This document shows, in pieces, positions 15,625-23,698 of a DNA stretch of 41,425 nt; position 1 is the stretch's first letter, and the number at the start of each line of letters is the position of its first letter. Both the position numbers and the translations under genes were made by a program. Source of the stretch: Aeromonas australiensis (GTDB taxonomy: Bacteria > Pseudomonadota > Gammaproteobacteria > Enterobacterales > Aeromonadaceae); assembly GCF_000819725.1 (NCBI RefSeq), contig NZ_CDDH01000090.1, positions 1 to 41,425 on the forward strand, given 5' to 3'. The notes under the pieces were generated by a model. That model made no database searches, was not told where the DNA came from, and saw only the letters and a list, made by a program, of their open reading frames with translations.

Positions 15625-17250
15625 TCAGTGCCCTGCACTGTCCAGATTGCGGTTGACCCAGATCAGCGGCAACAGTCCCACCAGCACGATAACAATGGCC
15701 CCCAGCGCGCCTCGCTCCAGCATCTCGTCCGAAACAAACTGATAAACATGGGTCGCCAGGGTATCGAAGTTGAACGGCCGCAGCAGCAGGGCGGCGGGCA
15801 ACTCCTTCATGGATTCGATGAATACCAGCATGGCACCGGCAAACAGACCACGGCGCACCAGCGGCAGATGAACCCGGCGCAGCATGCCGCCATCTCCCTG
15901 CCCCAGGGAGCGGGCCGCCATGTCGAGGCTGGGGGAGATCTTGCCCATACTGCTCTCCACCGAGCCGATGGCGATGGCGACGAAGCGCACCAGATAGCCG
16001 AACACGATGGCGGTGATGGTGCCGGTCAGCAGCAGACCCGGCCCCTGACGCCCCAGCCACTCAGCCAGATCATTGATGGCAAAGTCGAGGGCGGTGAGCG
16101 GTACCAGCACCCCGATGGCGAGCACTGTGCCCGGCATGGCGTAACCCATGGCGGCGATGCGCAGGGGCAACAGACTCTTTATCCCGCCATCGAGGCGGCG
16201 GAAGAAGCCGAGCAGCAGGGCGATGCCCATCGCCAGCAGAGCGGTCAGCGTCGAGATGAGCAGACTGTTGCCGGCGAAGCGGAGAAACTCCGGCGTCCAC
16301 GACAACTCGAAGTAGCGTACCCCGTAATCGAGCAGGATGACGAACGGCAGGCCGAAACCGGCCAGCACCAGCCCCCAGCACCAGATCGCAGCTAGCCAGC
16401 GGGCGGGGCCGGCCAGCGCATAACGTAGCGGCTGCTCATGGCCCATGGACTTCTGGAACACCTGCTGCCGACTGCGCGAGCGGCGCTCCAGCGCGATCAA
16501 CAGCACCACAGCCAGCAACATCAGGCAGGAGAGTTTCGCCGCGGTGGCCAGACTGCCATAGCCGAGCCAGGTGTCGTAGACCGCCGTGGTCAGGGTGTTG
16601 ATGGCAAAGAAGTGGACGGTGGCAAAGTCGGCCAAGGTCTCCATCGCCACCAGCGATACCGCCACCATGATGGCCGGGCGCGCCAGTGGCAGACTGAGGC
16701 GGCGAAAGCTCTGCCACGGTGTACAGCCGAGCAGGCGGCTCGAGTGGATCAGGCTGACCGACTGCTCCAGAAAAGAGGCACGAGCCAGCAGATAGACATA
16801 GGGGAACAGCACCAGTGCCAGTACCCAGGCGGCGCCGCCAAGGGTGCGAATGGCCGGAAACCAGTAATCGGCCGGACTGTGCCAGCCAAAGAGTGCTCGC
16901 AGCCCGGCCTGTAGCGGGCCCGAGTAGTCGAGCAAGTCGGTATAGACGTAGGCGACGATATACGAGGGCATCGCCATCGGCAGCATCAAGGCCCATTGCA
17001 GGGCACGGCGCCCCGGCACCTGACACATGGCCACCAGCCAGGCGGTGGGTACGCCAAACAGCAGGCTAAGCAATACCACGCCGACCACCAGCCCCAAGGT
17101 ATTGCCCAGATAGTCGAGCAGCACGGTATCGGCGAGGTGGCGAAACAGATCCCCCTCAGCCGAGAAGGCCGAGAAGAGCAGGGCAATAACCGGTAAAGCC
17201 AGCAGCAGGGCGATGGCCCAGCTACCGGTAATCCATCCAAAATTTTTCAT
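15625..17250 (-). CDS. fbpB: Ferric iron ABC transporter permease, two-domain (FbpB type)
   Basis: The 541-residue protein carries two fused permease domains with about twelve membrane segments. Each half has an EAA-type docking loop, the first around 161-194 (SLIHSSRLLGCTPWQSFRRL) and the second in the last quarter (SLDMAARSLGQGDGGMLRRV). The fusion is typical of FbpB/SfuB-type ferric permeases and of ThiP. The adjacent iron-type binding protein favours iron. It starts 39 bases after the binding-protein gene in the order A-B-C. Confidence 0.92.
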   Translation of the reverse strand: MKNFGWITGSWAIALLLALPVIALLFSAFSAEGDLFRHLADTVLLDYLGNTLGLVVGVVLLSLLFGVPTAWLVAMCQVPGRRALQWALMLPMAMPSYIVAYVYTDLLDYSGPLQAGLRALFGWHSPADYWFPAIRTLGGAAWVLALVLFPYVYLLARASFLEQSVSLIHSSRLLGCTPWQSFRRLSLPLARPAIMVAVSLVAMETLADFATVHFFAINTLTTAVYDTWLGYGSLATAAKLSCLMLLAVVLLIALERRSRSRQQVFQKSMGHEQPLRYALAGPARWLAAIWCWGLVLAGFGLPFVILLDYGVRYFELSWTPEFLRFAGNSLLISTLTALLAMGIALLLGFFRRLDGGIKSLLPLRIAAMGYAMPGTVLAIGVLVPLTALDFAINDLAEWLGRQGPGLLLTGTITAIVFGYLVRFVAIAIGSVESSMGKISPSLDMAARSLGQGDGGMLRRVHLPLVRRGLFAGAMLVFIESMKELPAALLLRPFNFDTLATHVYQFVSDEMLERGALGAIVIVLVGLLPLIWVNRNLDSAGH

Positions 17251-17289
17251 GAGACCACAGATGTTGATGGGGCCGTTGGCCCCATCTGA

Positions 17290-18300
17290 TTACAAGTCGA
17301 ACTTCACTTCATCCAGCAACTGCAAGGCATCCTTGCGGTGCTTGGCATAATCGCTAATCGGTAGCGGGTCAGACTTGAAATTGCCCCAGGACTTGACCAT
17401 GGCGGAAGGCTCGACCCCGGCCTTGACCGGATATTCGGCATTCACGTCAGCGTACATGTGCTGGGCAGTGTCGCCAGCCAGAAACTCCATCAGCTTCTGA
17501 GCGGCTTCTTTGTTCTTGGCATACTTGGTCATGGCCACGCCGCTCACGTTGACATGGGCACCGCGATCACCCTGGTTTGGGAAGTTGATATAGACCGCAT
17601 CCGCCCAGGGCTTTTGCGCCGGATCTTGCAACATGGCGCCGAGATAGTAACTATTGCCAAGGGCAATGTCACAGATGCCATCTTTCACTGCCTTGACCTG
17701 ATCCCGATCGCCCCCTTGTGGTTTCTGCGCCAGGTTGGCCTTGACCCCTTCCAGCCAGGTTTTGGTCTCTGCCATACCGTGATGGACAATCATTGAGGAG
17801 ACCAGCGCCACATTGTACTCATGCTTGCCACTGCGGGTACAAATTTTCCCTTTGTATTCCGGCTTGGCCAGATCTTCGTAGCTGATGTTGTCCAACTTGC
17901 CGAGGCGATCCTTGCTGGAGTAGATGGCGCGCGCCCGGGTGGTCAGGGCGAACCAGCGGTTCTCCGGATCACGATAGATGGCGGGGATGTTCTCCTGCAG
18001 GATCTTGCTATCCACCGGCTGCACCAGCCCCTTGTCTACCAGGTCGGTCAGACGGCTGATGTCGACGGTCAGCATCAGGTCGGCCGGAGAGAGTTTGCCT
18101 TCCCGTTCCAGACGCTCGTTCAACCCCTCTTTGGCGAACACCAAGTTCACCTTGATGCCAGATTCCTTCTCGAACTGCTGGATGATGGGCTTGATCAGCT
18201 CATCCTGCCGGTTGGAGTAGACATTCACTTCCCCGGCCGCCAAGGCCGACTGAGCGACCAACGCAGAGAAAGCCAGTGCCAACATTTTCATTTTCATCAT
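17290..18300 (-). CDS. fbpA: Periplasmic ferric-iron-binding protein (FbpA/FutA type)
   Basis: This is a 336-residue solute-binding protein with a signal peptide (about 1-22). The mature N-terminus GEVNVYSNRQDELIKPII and the tandem tyrosines Y218-Y219 in GNSYYLG are the usual Fe3+ ligands of this family, together with Y28 of YSNR. It captures ferric ion in the periplasm and hands it to the FbpB/FbpC complex. Two adjacent ATG codons plus a third two codons later could start it; AAGGA upstream suits the first or second. A Fur-box-like sequence lies 27-45 bases upstream, supporting iron repression. Confidence 0.93.
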   Translation of the reverse strand: MMKMKMLALAFSALVAQSALAAGEVNVYSNRQDELIKPIIQQFEKESGIKVNLVFAKEGLNERLEREGKLSPADLMLTVDISRLTDLVDKGLVQPVDSKILQENIPAIYRDPENRWFALTTRARAIYSSKDRLGKLDNISYEDLAKPEYKGKICTRSGKHEYNVALVSSMIVHHGMAETKTWLEGVKANLAQKPQGGDRDQVKAVKDGICDIALGNSYYLGAMLQDPAQKPWADAVYINFPNQGDRGAHVNVSGVAMTKYAKNKEAAQKLMEFLAGDTAQHMYADVNAEYPVKAGVEPSAMVKSWGNFKSDPLPISDYAKHRKDALQLLDEVKFDL

Positions 18301-18326
18301 CCATTCCTTGATTAGCTATACAGAGT

Positions 18327-18345
18327 GATAACGATTTCCGTTTGC
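18327..18345 (-). promoter_or_regulatory. Fur-box-like operator upstream of fbpA
   Basis: Read on the minus strand, GCAAACGGAAATCGTTATC matches the 19-bp Fur consensus GATAATGATAATCATTATC at 13 positions, with its 3' half (AATCGTTATC) nearly perfect. The position just upstream of a ferric transporter operon makes Fur control likely, but this is inference. Confidence 0.5.
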
Positions 18346-18736
18346 ATTCTGCATACATCTTATAAGCGGATCAAGAATGCATGGCATCGCCACATCACAT
18401 ATTTAATCGCTGAAAAACAAAGGGGGTCTGATGGAATCCCATTCAGCTCTTTATGGCACTCTGACCTCTTAGGGGGGCGATAATACAGAGCGACAGTAAC
18501 GAGGTGTGATGAGCAGTGGTGGTCATCTTCAGGATCATCGAATTGCCCTCAATCGGCCTCATCCGTTCGCCCCAAATTCTGACCGTGGCTGGTATTTTTA
18601 TTGTCTTATTTCAGATGAGTAGAGTTTAATGCCGGCGCCACTTGCCTGAGGCCCCTACATCACTGGCCAGCGGGTCCCATCATCAGGCACCATGCTGCAG
18701 TGGCAGCGGGTATCCACCAAACAAGAGCAAAACAGC
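18346..18736. other. Intergenic stretch between fbpA and arfB
   Basis: About 390 bases separate the divergent fbpA and arfB genes. A -10-like GATAAT occurs at 18479-18484. A short GTG-initiated ORF (18516-18629) is the only coding candidate. No terminator, tRNA or repeat is visible. Confidence 0.5.
18516..18629 (+). CDS. Possible 37-residue hydrophobic peptide, uncertain
   Basis: A GTG-initiated ORF encodes VVIFRIIELPSIG, then LIRSPQILTVAGIFIVLFQ and MSRV. It could form one membrane helix (about residues 20-33). GAGG lies 13-16 bases upstream and a -10-like GATAAT about 30 bases upstream. It has the amphipathic plus hydrophobic look of small membrane proteins, but short ORFs like this also arise by chance. 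I do not recognise it. Confidence 0.2.
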   Translation: MVVIFRIIELPSIGLIRSPQILTVAGIFIVLFQMSRV

Positions 18737-19153
18737 ATGTTAGTTATCTCCAACAGCGTCACGCTGCCCTGGCATGAGCTGCAATTCCAGACCATGCGGG
18801 CACAGGGAAACGGTGGGCAGCACGTCAATAAAACCGACTCCGCAGTCTGGTTGCGCTTCGATTACCGCAGCTCTCCCAGTCTGACGCCTCTCTACAAGGA
18901 GGGGCTCGACAAGCTGAGCGACAGCCGGGTACATGACGGCTTTATTCTGATCCGGGTCGAGAGTCATCGCAGTCAGGACATGAATCGCAAGGAGGCAATG
19001 AGCCGCCTGGTAGAGTTACTGAAGAAAGCAGCCTGGCGCCCCAAGGCTCGTCATGCCACCAAGCCGACCCGCAGCTCCCAGCGCAAAAGGGTCGATGCCA
19101 AGAAACGCAAAGGGGATATCAAATCCGCCCGCGGCAAGCCGGTTCTGGAATGA
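18737..19153 (+). CDS. arfB: Alternative ribosome-rescue factor / peptidyl-tRNA hydrolase ArfB
   Basis: The 138-residue protein is an RF-1-domain hydrolase (formerly YaeJ). It frees stalled ribosomes on non-stop mRNA. The catalytic GGQ is at 26-28 in RAQGNGGQHVNK, and the basic C-terminal tail (rich in K and R from about residue 105, RPKARHATKPTRSSQRKR) inserts into the empty mRNA channel. The ATG at 18737 gives a length close to the 140 residues of Escherichia coli ArfB; the upstream in-frame ATG lacks family sequence. The ogt-type gene follows after 40 bases and may be co-transcribed. Confidence 0.95.
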   Translation: MLVISNSVTLPWHELQFQTMRAQGNGGQHVNKTDSAVWLRFDYRSSPSLTPLYKEGLDKLSDSRVHDGFILIRVESHRSQDMNRKEAMSRLVELLKKAAWRPKARHATKPTRSSQRKRVDAKKRKGDIKSARGKPVLE

Positions 19154-19193
19154 GCCACCTCCAACTCCCGCTAATCCACAAGGAGGTCAGCCA

Positions 19194-19685
19194 ATGAGAT
19201 ACAGTTTTTGCGACAGCGCTCGCGGCCCCCTGCTGGTCGTCATCGATCAGGATGGTTTGCGCCACGTGGAGTTCATGTGCGGGGAGCGGCCCGTCATGCC
19301 GCAAGCTGACTGGCAACGGGATGACAAGGCGCTGGCCCCCTATCTCGCCCAGTTCACCGCCTATTTTGCCGGCAAGTTGCAGCAGTTCGACCTGCCCATG
19401 GCAGCGAAGGGCACCCCGTTTCAGCAAACGGTGTGGAACGCGTTGTGCGATATCCCCTATGGCGCGACCGTCAGCTATCTCGAGATTGCCCAGGTTATCG
19501 GCAATCCCAAGGCGGTGCGGGCGGTGGGGGCTGCCAATGGCCGCAATCCGCTGAGCATCATAGTGCCCTGCCATCGGGTGATCGGACGCAGCGGCGATCT
19601 GACCGGCTATGCTGGCGGCATTTCCATCAAGCGCTGGTTGCTGGCACGGGAACAGACAGGCACAACATTCGAGCTGGCCCCATGA
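19194..19685 (+). CDS. ogt: Methylated-DNA--[protein]-cysteine S-methyltransferase
   Basis: The 163-residue suicide DNA-repair enzyme removes O6-alkyl groups from guanine (and O4 from thymine) by transfer to its own cysteine. The acceptor is C126 in the invariant PCHR motif (125-128), followed by GRSGDLTGYAGG. The helix-turn-helix arginine finger region KAVRAVGAANGRNP precedes it. The start at 19194 is well supported by AAGGAGGT eight bases upstream. It follows arfB closely. No AraC-like Ada domain is present, so it belongs to the Ogt branch. Confidence 0.95.
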   Translation: MRYSFCDSARGPLLVVIDQDGLRHVEFMCGERPVMPQADWQRDDKALAPYLAQFTAYFAGKLQQFDLPMAAKGTPFQQTVWNALCDIPYGATVSYLEIAQVIGNPKAVRAVGAANGRNPLSIIVPCHRVIGRSGDLTGYAGGISIKRWLLAREQTGTTFELAP

Positions 19686-19799
19686 GACGATGAGAGCCCA
19701 TGGAGAAGGATGTGACAAAATAGCGACCAGAATGAAAAGGCTTTCGGTCAGTGGCCACGCTTTGCTGACAAGATGAACAGAAAATGAAGAATCGCCTCA

Positions 19800-19931
19800 G
19801 AACTACTTCAGATTGAGCTTGGCATGATGGCGCCATACTTGAATGGCACGGCTCATTCGCTGATTCAAGTAGCACCCATGTGACGCTTCCAATCTGTCTT
19901 TTCCCCGCGCCTCCTCTGAGGCGCTTTTTTT
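19800..19931 (+). ncRNA. Candidate Hfq-type small RNA
   Basis: Downstream of ogt, a perfect 9-bp inverted repeat TACTTGAAT (19836-19844) / ATTCAAGTA (19863-19871) encloses an 18-base loop region. It is followed by about 35 unpaired bases ending in TGTCTTTTCCCC and then a strong terminator hairpin with seven T residues (19907-19931). Stem-loop, open seed, U-rich patch and terminator is the layout of Hfq-dependent sRNAs. The 5' end is not fixed; a TTGAGC box at 19814 is the best -35 candidate but the -10 is poor. It could instead be the 3' UTR of the arfB-ogt transcript, processed or not. Confidence 0.42.
19907..19931 (+). terminator. Rho-independent terminator (ogt transcript or sRNA)
   Basis: GCGCCTC (19907-19913) pairs with GAGGCGC (19918-19924) over a CTCT loop and is followed by seven T residues. 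It lies 220 bases past the ogt stop, unusually far for a simple gene terminator. Confidence 0.88.
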
Positions 19932-20003
19932 GTGCCAATACAACGAGTCAACCCTCTGGCTGGGTGGTCCGAGTGCCACAGGCTCTGTGCCAACCCAAAA
20001 GCA

Positions 20004-20031
20004 CAGAGGCGAAGGATTCTCCTTCGCCTCT
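20004..20031 (-). terminator. Terminator of the 141-residue hypothetical gene
   Basis: CAGAGGCGAAGGA and TCCTTCGCCTCTG form a near-perfect 13-bp stem 15 bases past the stop codon, read on the minus strand and followed by a short T-rich run (TGTGCTTTTGG). Confidence 0.7.
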
Positions 20032-20045
20032 GGCGTGACCGCTGG

Positions 20046-20471
20046 CTACTCGTTCTGGGGCAGGAACTGCAGTTCCGGCGCCGAGGAGGTGAGCACATCG
20101 GCGCAATAATCCCAGGTCGAGATGCGGTAGTGCTGCAAATCTTCATCCAGATGCAGGCCGTCCGACTCCTGATGGAACCAGCTGGCAAAGCGGGATGGGG
20201 TGATGAGCTGGATCTGCTCTTCGATGGCGTGGCTATCCTTTCCTTCGGCCAGATCGCAATCCTCGATGACCCGCAGGGCATAGATATGGCGAAAGTAAAC
20301 CCGGCAGAGGATTTGTGGGGGGAGATCGATGCTGCGTGCCCGTCCCAGCATGATGGTCAGGGAGTCACTCCAGAGATCCTGGTGCAGCTCAGCCACAACC
20401 AGACCGGGCGGTAGCTGGCGGGACGGAGCCCAAGGGACGGCAACCTGCCGAATGGCATTTTTCTGTTCCAT
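20046..20471 (-). CDS. Hypothetical protein, 141 residues
   Basis: I do not recognise this protein. The ATG at 20471 (MEQKNAIRQVAVPW) has GAGGTGA just upstream and is preferred over an in-frame start 16 codons earlier. The product is soluble with no signal peptide or membrane helix. It is acidic in its C-terminal half and has a central hydrophobic strand-rich stretch (SLTIMLGRARSIDLPPQIL) followed by RVYFRHIYALRVIEDCDLAEG. It is bracketed by its own terminator and the yaaA terminator, so it is a single-gene unit. Codon use and base composition look like those of its neighbours. Confidence 0.7.
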   Translation of the reverse strand: MEQKNAIRQVAVPWAPSRQLPPGLVVAELHQDLWSDSLTIMLGRARSIDLPPQILCRVYFRHIYALRVIEDCDLAEGKDSHAIEEQIQLITPSRFASWFHQESDGLHLDEDLQHYRISTWDYCADVLTSSAPELQFLPQNE

Positions 20472-20561
20472 ATTCACCTCGCGACGACTCGCTCCCTGTC
20501 TTGAGTCTATCTGAACCATATAGTCCCGGCGAAGGCAATCGATGGAGAAGAAAAACTGGAA

Positions 20562-20594
20562 TAAAAAAGCCGACGTATCAAACGTCGGCGAATA
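20562..20594 (-). terminator. Terminator of yaaA
   Basis: GCCGACGT (20569-20576) pairs with ACGTCGGC (20582-20589). On the minus strand the hairpin is followed by a U-tract (the A-run at 20563-20568). It lies about 75 bases past the yaaA stop. Confidence 0.8.
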
Positions 20595-20665
20595 AAAAGT
20601 GCTTACAACAGAGGATTCACATATTGAGACCCGTGGGTCGAAAGATTGGTTCCCTCTTTTTGTAA

Positions 20666-21439
20666 CTAATTTTCGGCGCGTTTAAACATCAGGGTATTGG
20701 CGTCCGACTCTTCCGGTACGAAGTAGTAGCCCTCAGCGTTGAAACCGGTCAACTGCTCCACCTCGGTCAGACGGTGCTTGATGATATGTCTGGCCATCAT
20801 GCCGCGCGCCTTCTTGGCGTAGAAGCTGATGATCTTGAACTGGCCATTCTTCTCATCCTTGAACACCGGTGTGACGATCCGCCCTTGCAGGCTCTTTGGT
20901 CGTACCGCCTTGAAATACTCGTCGGAGGCCAGATTGATCAGTACCTCATCCCCCTGGGCGGCCAACGCATCGTTGAGGTGGTGAGTGATTACCTCACCCC
21001 AGAACTGGTAGAGATCCTTGCCGCGGCTATTGTCGAGCTTGGTCCCCATCTCTAGCCGGTAGGGCATCATCAGGTCAAGGGGGCGAAGCACCCCGTAGAG
21101 GCCGGAGAGCATTCGCAGGTGCGCCTGAGCGAAGTCAAAATCGGCCTCGCTAAAATCCTCCACTGCCAAGCCGGTGTAAACATCTCCCTTGAAGGCCAGC
21201 AGTGCCTGACGGGCGTTGGCGGGGGTGAAATCCGGCTGCCACTCGGCAAACCTGGCGGCATTGAGACCTGCCAGTTTGTCGCTGATCTTCATCAGAGTGG
21301 CAATCTGATCCGGGCTCAGTTGACGAGCCCGGTTAATCAGTTCGGCAGAGTGATCCAGCAGCTCGGGCTGGGTAAAGCGGGGGGTCACCAGCGGTGACTC
21401 GTAATCCAGCGTTTTGGCCGGGGAAACCACAATCAGCAT
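20666..21439 (-). CDS. yaaA: Peroxide stress protein YaaA
   Basis: The 257-residue protein belongs to the UPF0246/YaaA family, which lowers intracellular unincorporated iron during hydrogen peroxide stress and contains a DNA-binding-like fold. Family marks are [16 protein letters not shown] at the start, [42 protein letters not shown] and the basic [15 protein letters not shown] near the C-terminus. The length equals the family norm. The start has AAGGA upstream. It is independently terminated and not coupled to pilU. Confidence 0.95.
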   Translation of the reverse strand: MLIVVSPAKTLDYESPLVTPRFTQPELLDHSAELINRARQLSPDQIATLMKISDKLAGLNAARFAEWQPDFTPANARQALLAFKGDVYTGLAVEDFSEADFDFAQAHLRMLSGLYGVLRPLDLMMPYRLEMGTKLDNSRGKDLYQFWGEVITHHLNDALAAQGDEVLINLASDEYFKAVRPKSLQGRIVTPVFKDEKNGQFKIISFYAKKARGMMARHIIKHRLTEVEQLTGFNAEGYYFVPEESDANTLMFKRAEN

Positions 21440-21486
21440 AACGTTCCTTTATGGCGAGGGGCCGAACGGCAGAGCGGCCCCATGAT

Positions 21487-22599
21487 TCATTCATCCAGCG
21501 TCACATTGTCCAGCGTGCCGGTACCGAGCCGTTCGCGACCGGAAAGCTTGATCAGCAGTCGCAGGTCGTTGGCCGAGTCGGCGTGGGCGAGGGCCTCACT
21601 GTAGCCAATCTGGCCGGCGCAGAACAGGCTGAAGAGCGCTTGATCGAAGGTCTGCATACCCAGCTCGGTGGATTTGGTCATCACCTCCTTGAGGCGATGC
21701 ATCTCTCCCTTGCGGATGATGTCTGTGACAAGCGGGGTATTGAGCAGGATCTCGAACGCAGCAAAGCGTCGCTTGCCATCCATGCTTGGCACCAGCTGCT
21801 GGGCGACGATGGCCTTGAGGTTGAAAGAGAGATCGAACAGGAACTGGCGGTGTTTGTCTTGCGGCACCAGATGGAGGATGCGATCCAGCGCCTGGTTGGC
21901 ATTGTTGGCATGCAAAGTGGCGAGACAAAGGTGTCCCGTCTCGGCGAACTGCAGGGCAAACTCCATGGTCTCCTGACTTCGGATCTCACCGATCAGGATC
22001 ACGTCCGGCGCCTGACGCAGCGAGCTTTTCAGCGCCACATCGAACGACTCGGTGTCGATCCCCACCTCGCGCTGGGTCACCAGACTGCGACCATGCTGAT
22101 GGACGAACTCCACCGGATCTTCCACCGTCAGAATATGACCATCGGCATGCTGGTTGCGATAGCCGATCATCGCCGCCTGGGTAGTCGATTTACCCGCCCC
22201 GGTGGCGCCGACAAACAGCACCAGCCCCCGCTTGGCCATCGCCACCTCTTGCAGGATCTTGGGTAGCTGCAGATCTTCAAAGGTGGGAATGCGGGTCTCG
22301 ATCCGCCGTATCACCATGCCGGGCAGCTCCTGCTGCCAGAAGGCACTGACCCGAAAACGGCCCAGCGCTTCGCGATAGATCGCGTAGTTGGCCTCCTTGG
22401 TGCGGATATAACGCTCGAAGTGATCGCTGCTGAGGGTATCCCTGACCAGCGTCAGCGCCCCCTTCTTGTCGAGCGCCTCACCTCCTAGCGACACCAGATG
22501 GCCATTCACCTTGAGGGTGGGCGGCGAGCCCACCGTCACAAACAGATCCGATCCCTTGCGCTCGACCAGCTCGCTCAGCAGATCATCCAGATTCATCAT
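21487..22599 (-). CDS. pilU: Type IV pilus retraction ATPase PilU
   Basis: This is a 370-residue hexameric secretion-type ATPase, accessory to PilT in type IV pilus retraction. Walker A is GATGAGKST (131-139) and the Walker B region DVILIGEIR carries the catalytic glutamate. Asp-box TVEDPVEF and His-box ETGHLCLATLHANN motifs follow. The GATGAGKST form and longer C-terminus distinguish it from PilT. It lies 25 bases downstream of pilT on the same strand, the usual pilTU order, and is probably co-transcribed. Confidence 0.95.
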   Translation of the reverse strand: MMNLDDLLSELVERKGSDLFVTVGSPPTLKVNGHLVSLGGEALDKKGALTLVRDTLSSDHFERYIRTKEANYAIYREALGRFRVSAFWQQELPGMVIRRIETRIPTFEDLQLPKILQEVAMAKRGLVLFVGATGAGKSTTQAAMIGYRNQHADGHILTVEDPVEFVHQHGRSLVTQREVGIDTESFDVALKSSLRQAPDVILIGEIRSQETMEFALQFAETGHLCLATLHANNANQALDRILHLVPQDKHRQFLFDLSFNLKAIVAQQLVPSMDGKRRFAAFEILLNTPLVTDIIRKGEMHRLKEVMTKSTELGMQTFDQALFSLFCAGQIGYSEALAHADSANDLRLLIKLSGRERLGTGTLDNVTLDE

Positions 22600-22624
22600 C
22601 TATCCCTCCCTGGGTGCGAGTCGC

Positions 22625-23659
22625 TTAAATGCTGTTGGGATCGACGGCCTTGGCCTTGGCATCGAGGGATGCCACCACGCCGCGACTTACCAGCTGCTTG
22701 AGACTCTGATCCATGGTCTGCATACCGTGGGTCATCCCGGTCTGGATCACCGAGTAGAGCTGGGCAATCTTGTCCTCCCGGATCAGGTTACGCACCGCCG
22801 GAATGCCCATCATGATCTCGTGAGCCGCCACCCGACCGCCGCCGATGCGCTTGAGCAGGGTTTGGGAGATGACTGCCCGTAGTGACTCGGAGAGCATGGA
22901 GCGCACCATGTCTTTCTCCGCGCCAGGGAAGACGTCGATGATACGGTCGATAGTCTTGGCCGCCGACGAGGTGTGCAGGGTGCCAAATACCAGATGGCCG
23001 GTTTCGGCGGCGGTCATGGCCAGACGAATGGTCTCGAGGTCACGCATCTCGCCCACCAGTATGATGTCCGGGTCTTCCCGCAGTGCCGAGCGCAGGGCAT
23101 TGCTGAAGCTCTTGGTATCCCGGTGCACTTCCCGCTGGTTCACCAGACAGCGTTTGTTCTCGTGAACGAATTCGATAGGGTCTTCGATGGTGAGAATGTG
23201 GTGATGGAAGTTTTCGTTGATGTAGTTGACCATGGCCGCCAGGGTGGTCGATTTACCAGAACCGGTCGGGCCGGTCACTAGCACTAAACCCCGTGGGAAC
23301 TCGGAGATCTTGCGGAATATTTCCGGCGCATCGAGATCCTCCAGAGTCAATACCGTGCTGGGGATGGTCCGAAAGACCGCCCCCGAGCCGCGCGCCTGCT
23401 GGAAGGCGTTGACCCGGAAACGGGCCAGATTGGGCACCTCGAACGAGAAGTCGACCTCGAAGTTCTCCTCCAGCTCCTTGCGCTGATGGTCGTTCATGAT
23501 GTCGTAAATAAGGGCATGCACTTCCCGGTGTTCCAGGGCGGGCAAATTGATCTTGCGAACCTCACCATCAACCCTGATCATCGGGGGAACCCCGGCCGAG
23601 AGGTGTAGATCCGAGGCTTTATGCTTTACACTGAAAGCCAATAACTCTGTGATATCCAT
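22625..23659 (-). CDS. pilT: Type IV pilus retraction ATPase PilT
   Basis: The 344-residue ATPase depolymerises type IV pili and powers twitching motility and DNA uptake from the cytosolic base of the pilus. It shows Walker A GPTGSGKST (130-138), Asp box TIEDPIEFVH, Walker B DIILVGEMRD, His box ETGHLVFGTLHTSSA and the PilT-specific AIRNLIRE-like motif (here PAVRNLIRE) required for retraction. The gene is divergent from yggS with a 39-base gap, so their promoters overlap. The same pilT/yggS arrangement is widespread in gammaproteobacteria. Confidence 0.97.
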   Translation of the reverse strand: MDITELLAFSVKHKASDLHLSAGVPPMIRVDGEVRKINLPALEHREVHALIYDIMNDHQRKELEENFEVDFSFEVPNLARFRVNAFQQARGSGAVFRTIPSTVLTLEDLDAPEIFRKISEFPRGLVLVTGPTGSGKSTTLAAMVNYINENFHHHILTIEDPIEFVHENKRCLVNQREVHRDTKSFSNALRSALREDPDIILVGEMRDLETIRLAMTAAETGHLVFGTLHTSSAAKTIDRIIDVFPGAEKDMVRSMLSESLRAVISQTLLKRIGGGRVAAHEIMMGIPAVRNLIREDKIAQLYSVIQTGMTHGMQTMDQSLKQLVSRGVVASLDAKAKAVDPNSI

Positions 23660-23698
23660 AGACTTGTCATTCTCCCATCACAAGATCACTAACGAAAC

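Noticed and set aside
18509..18622. ATG ORF (about 36 codons) overlapping the GTG ORF between fbpA and arfB
   Set aside because: It has a plausible ATG with AGG upstream but a composition with no fold-like pattern; the overlapping GTG frame is the better, though still weak, candidate.
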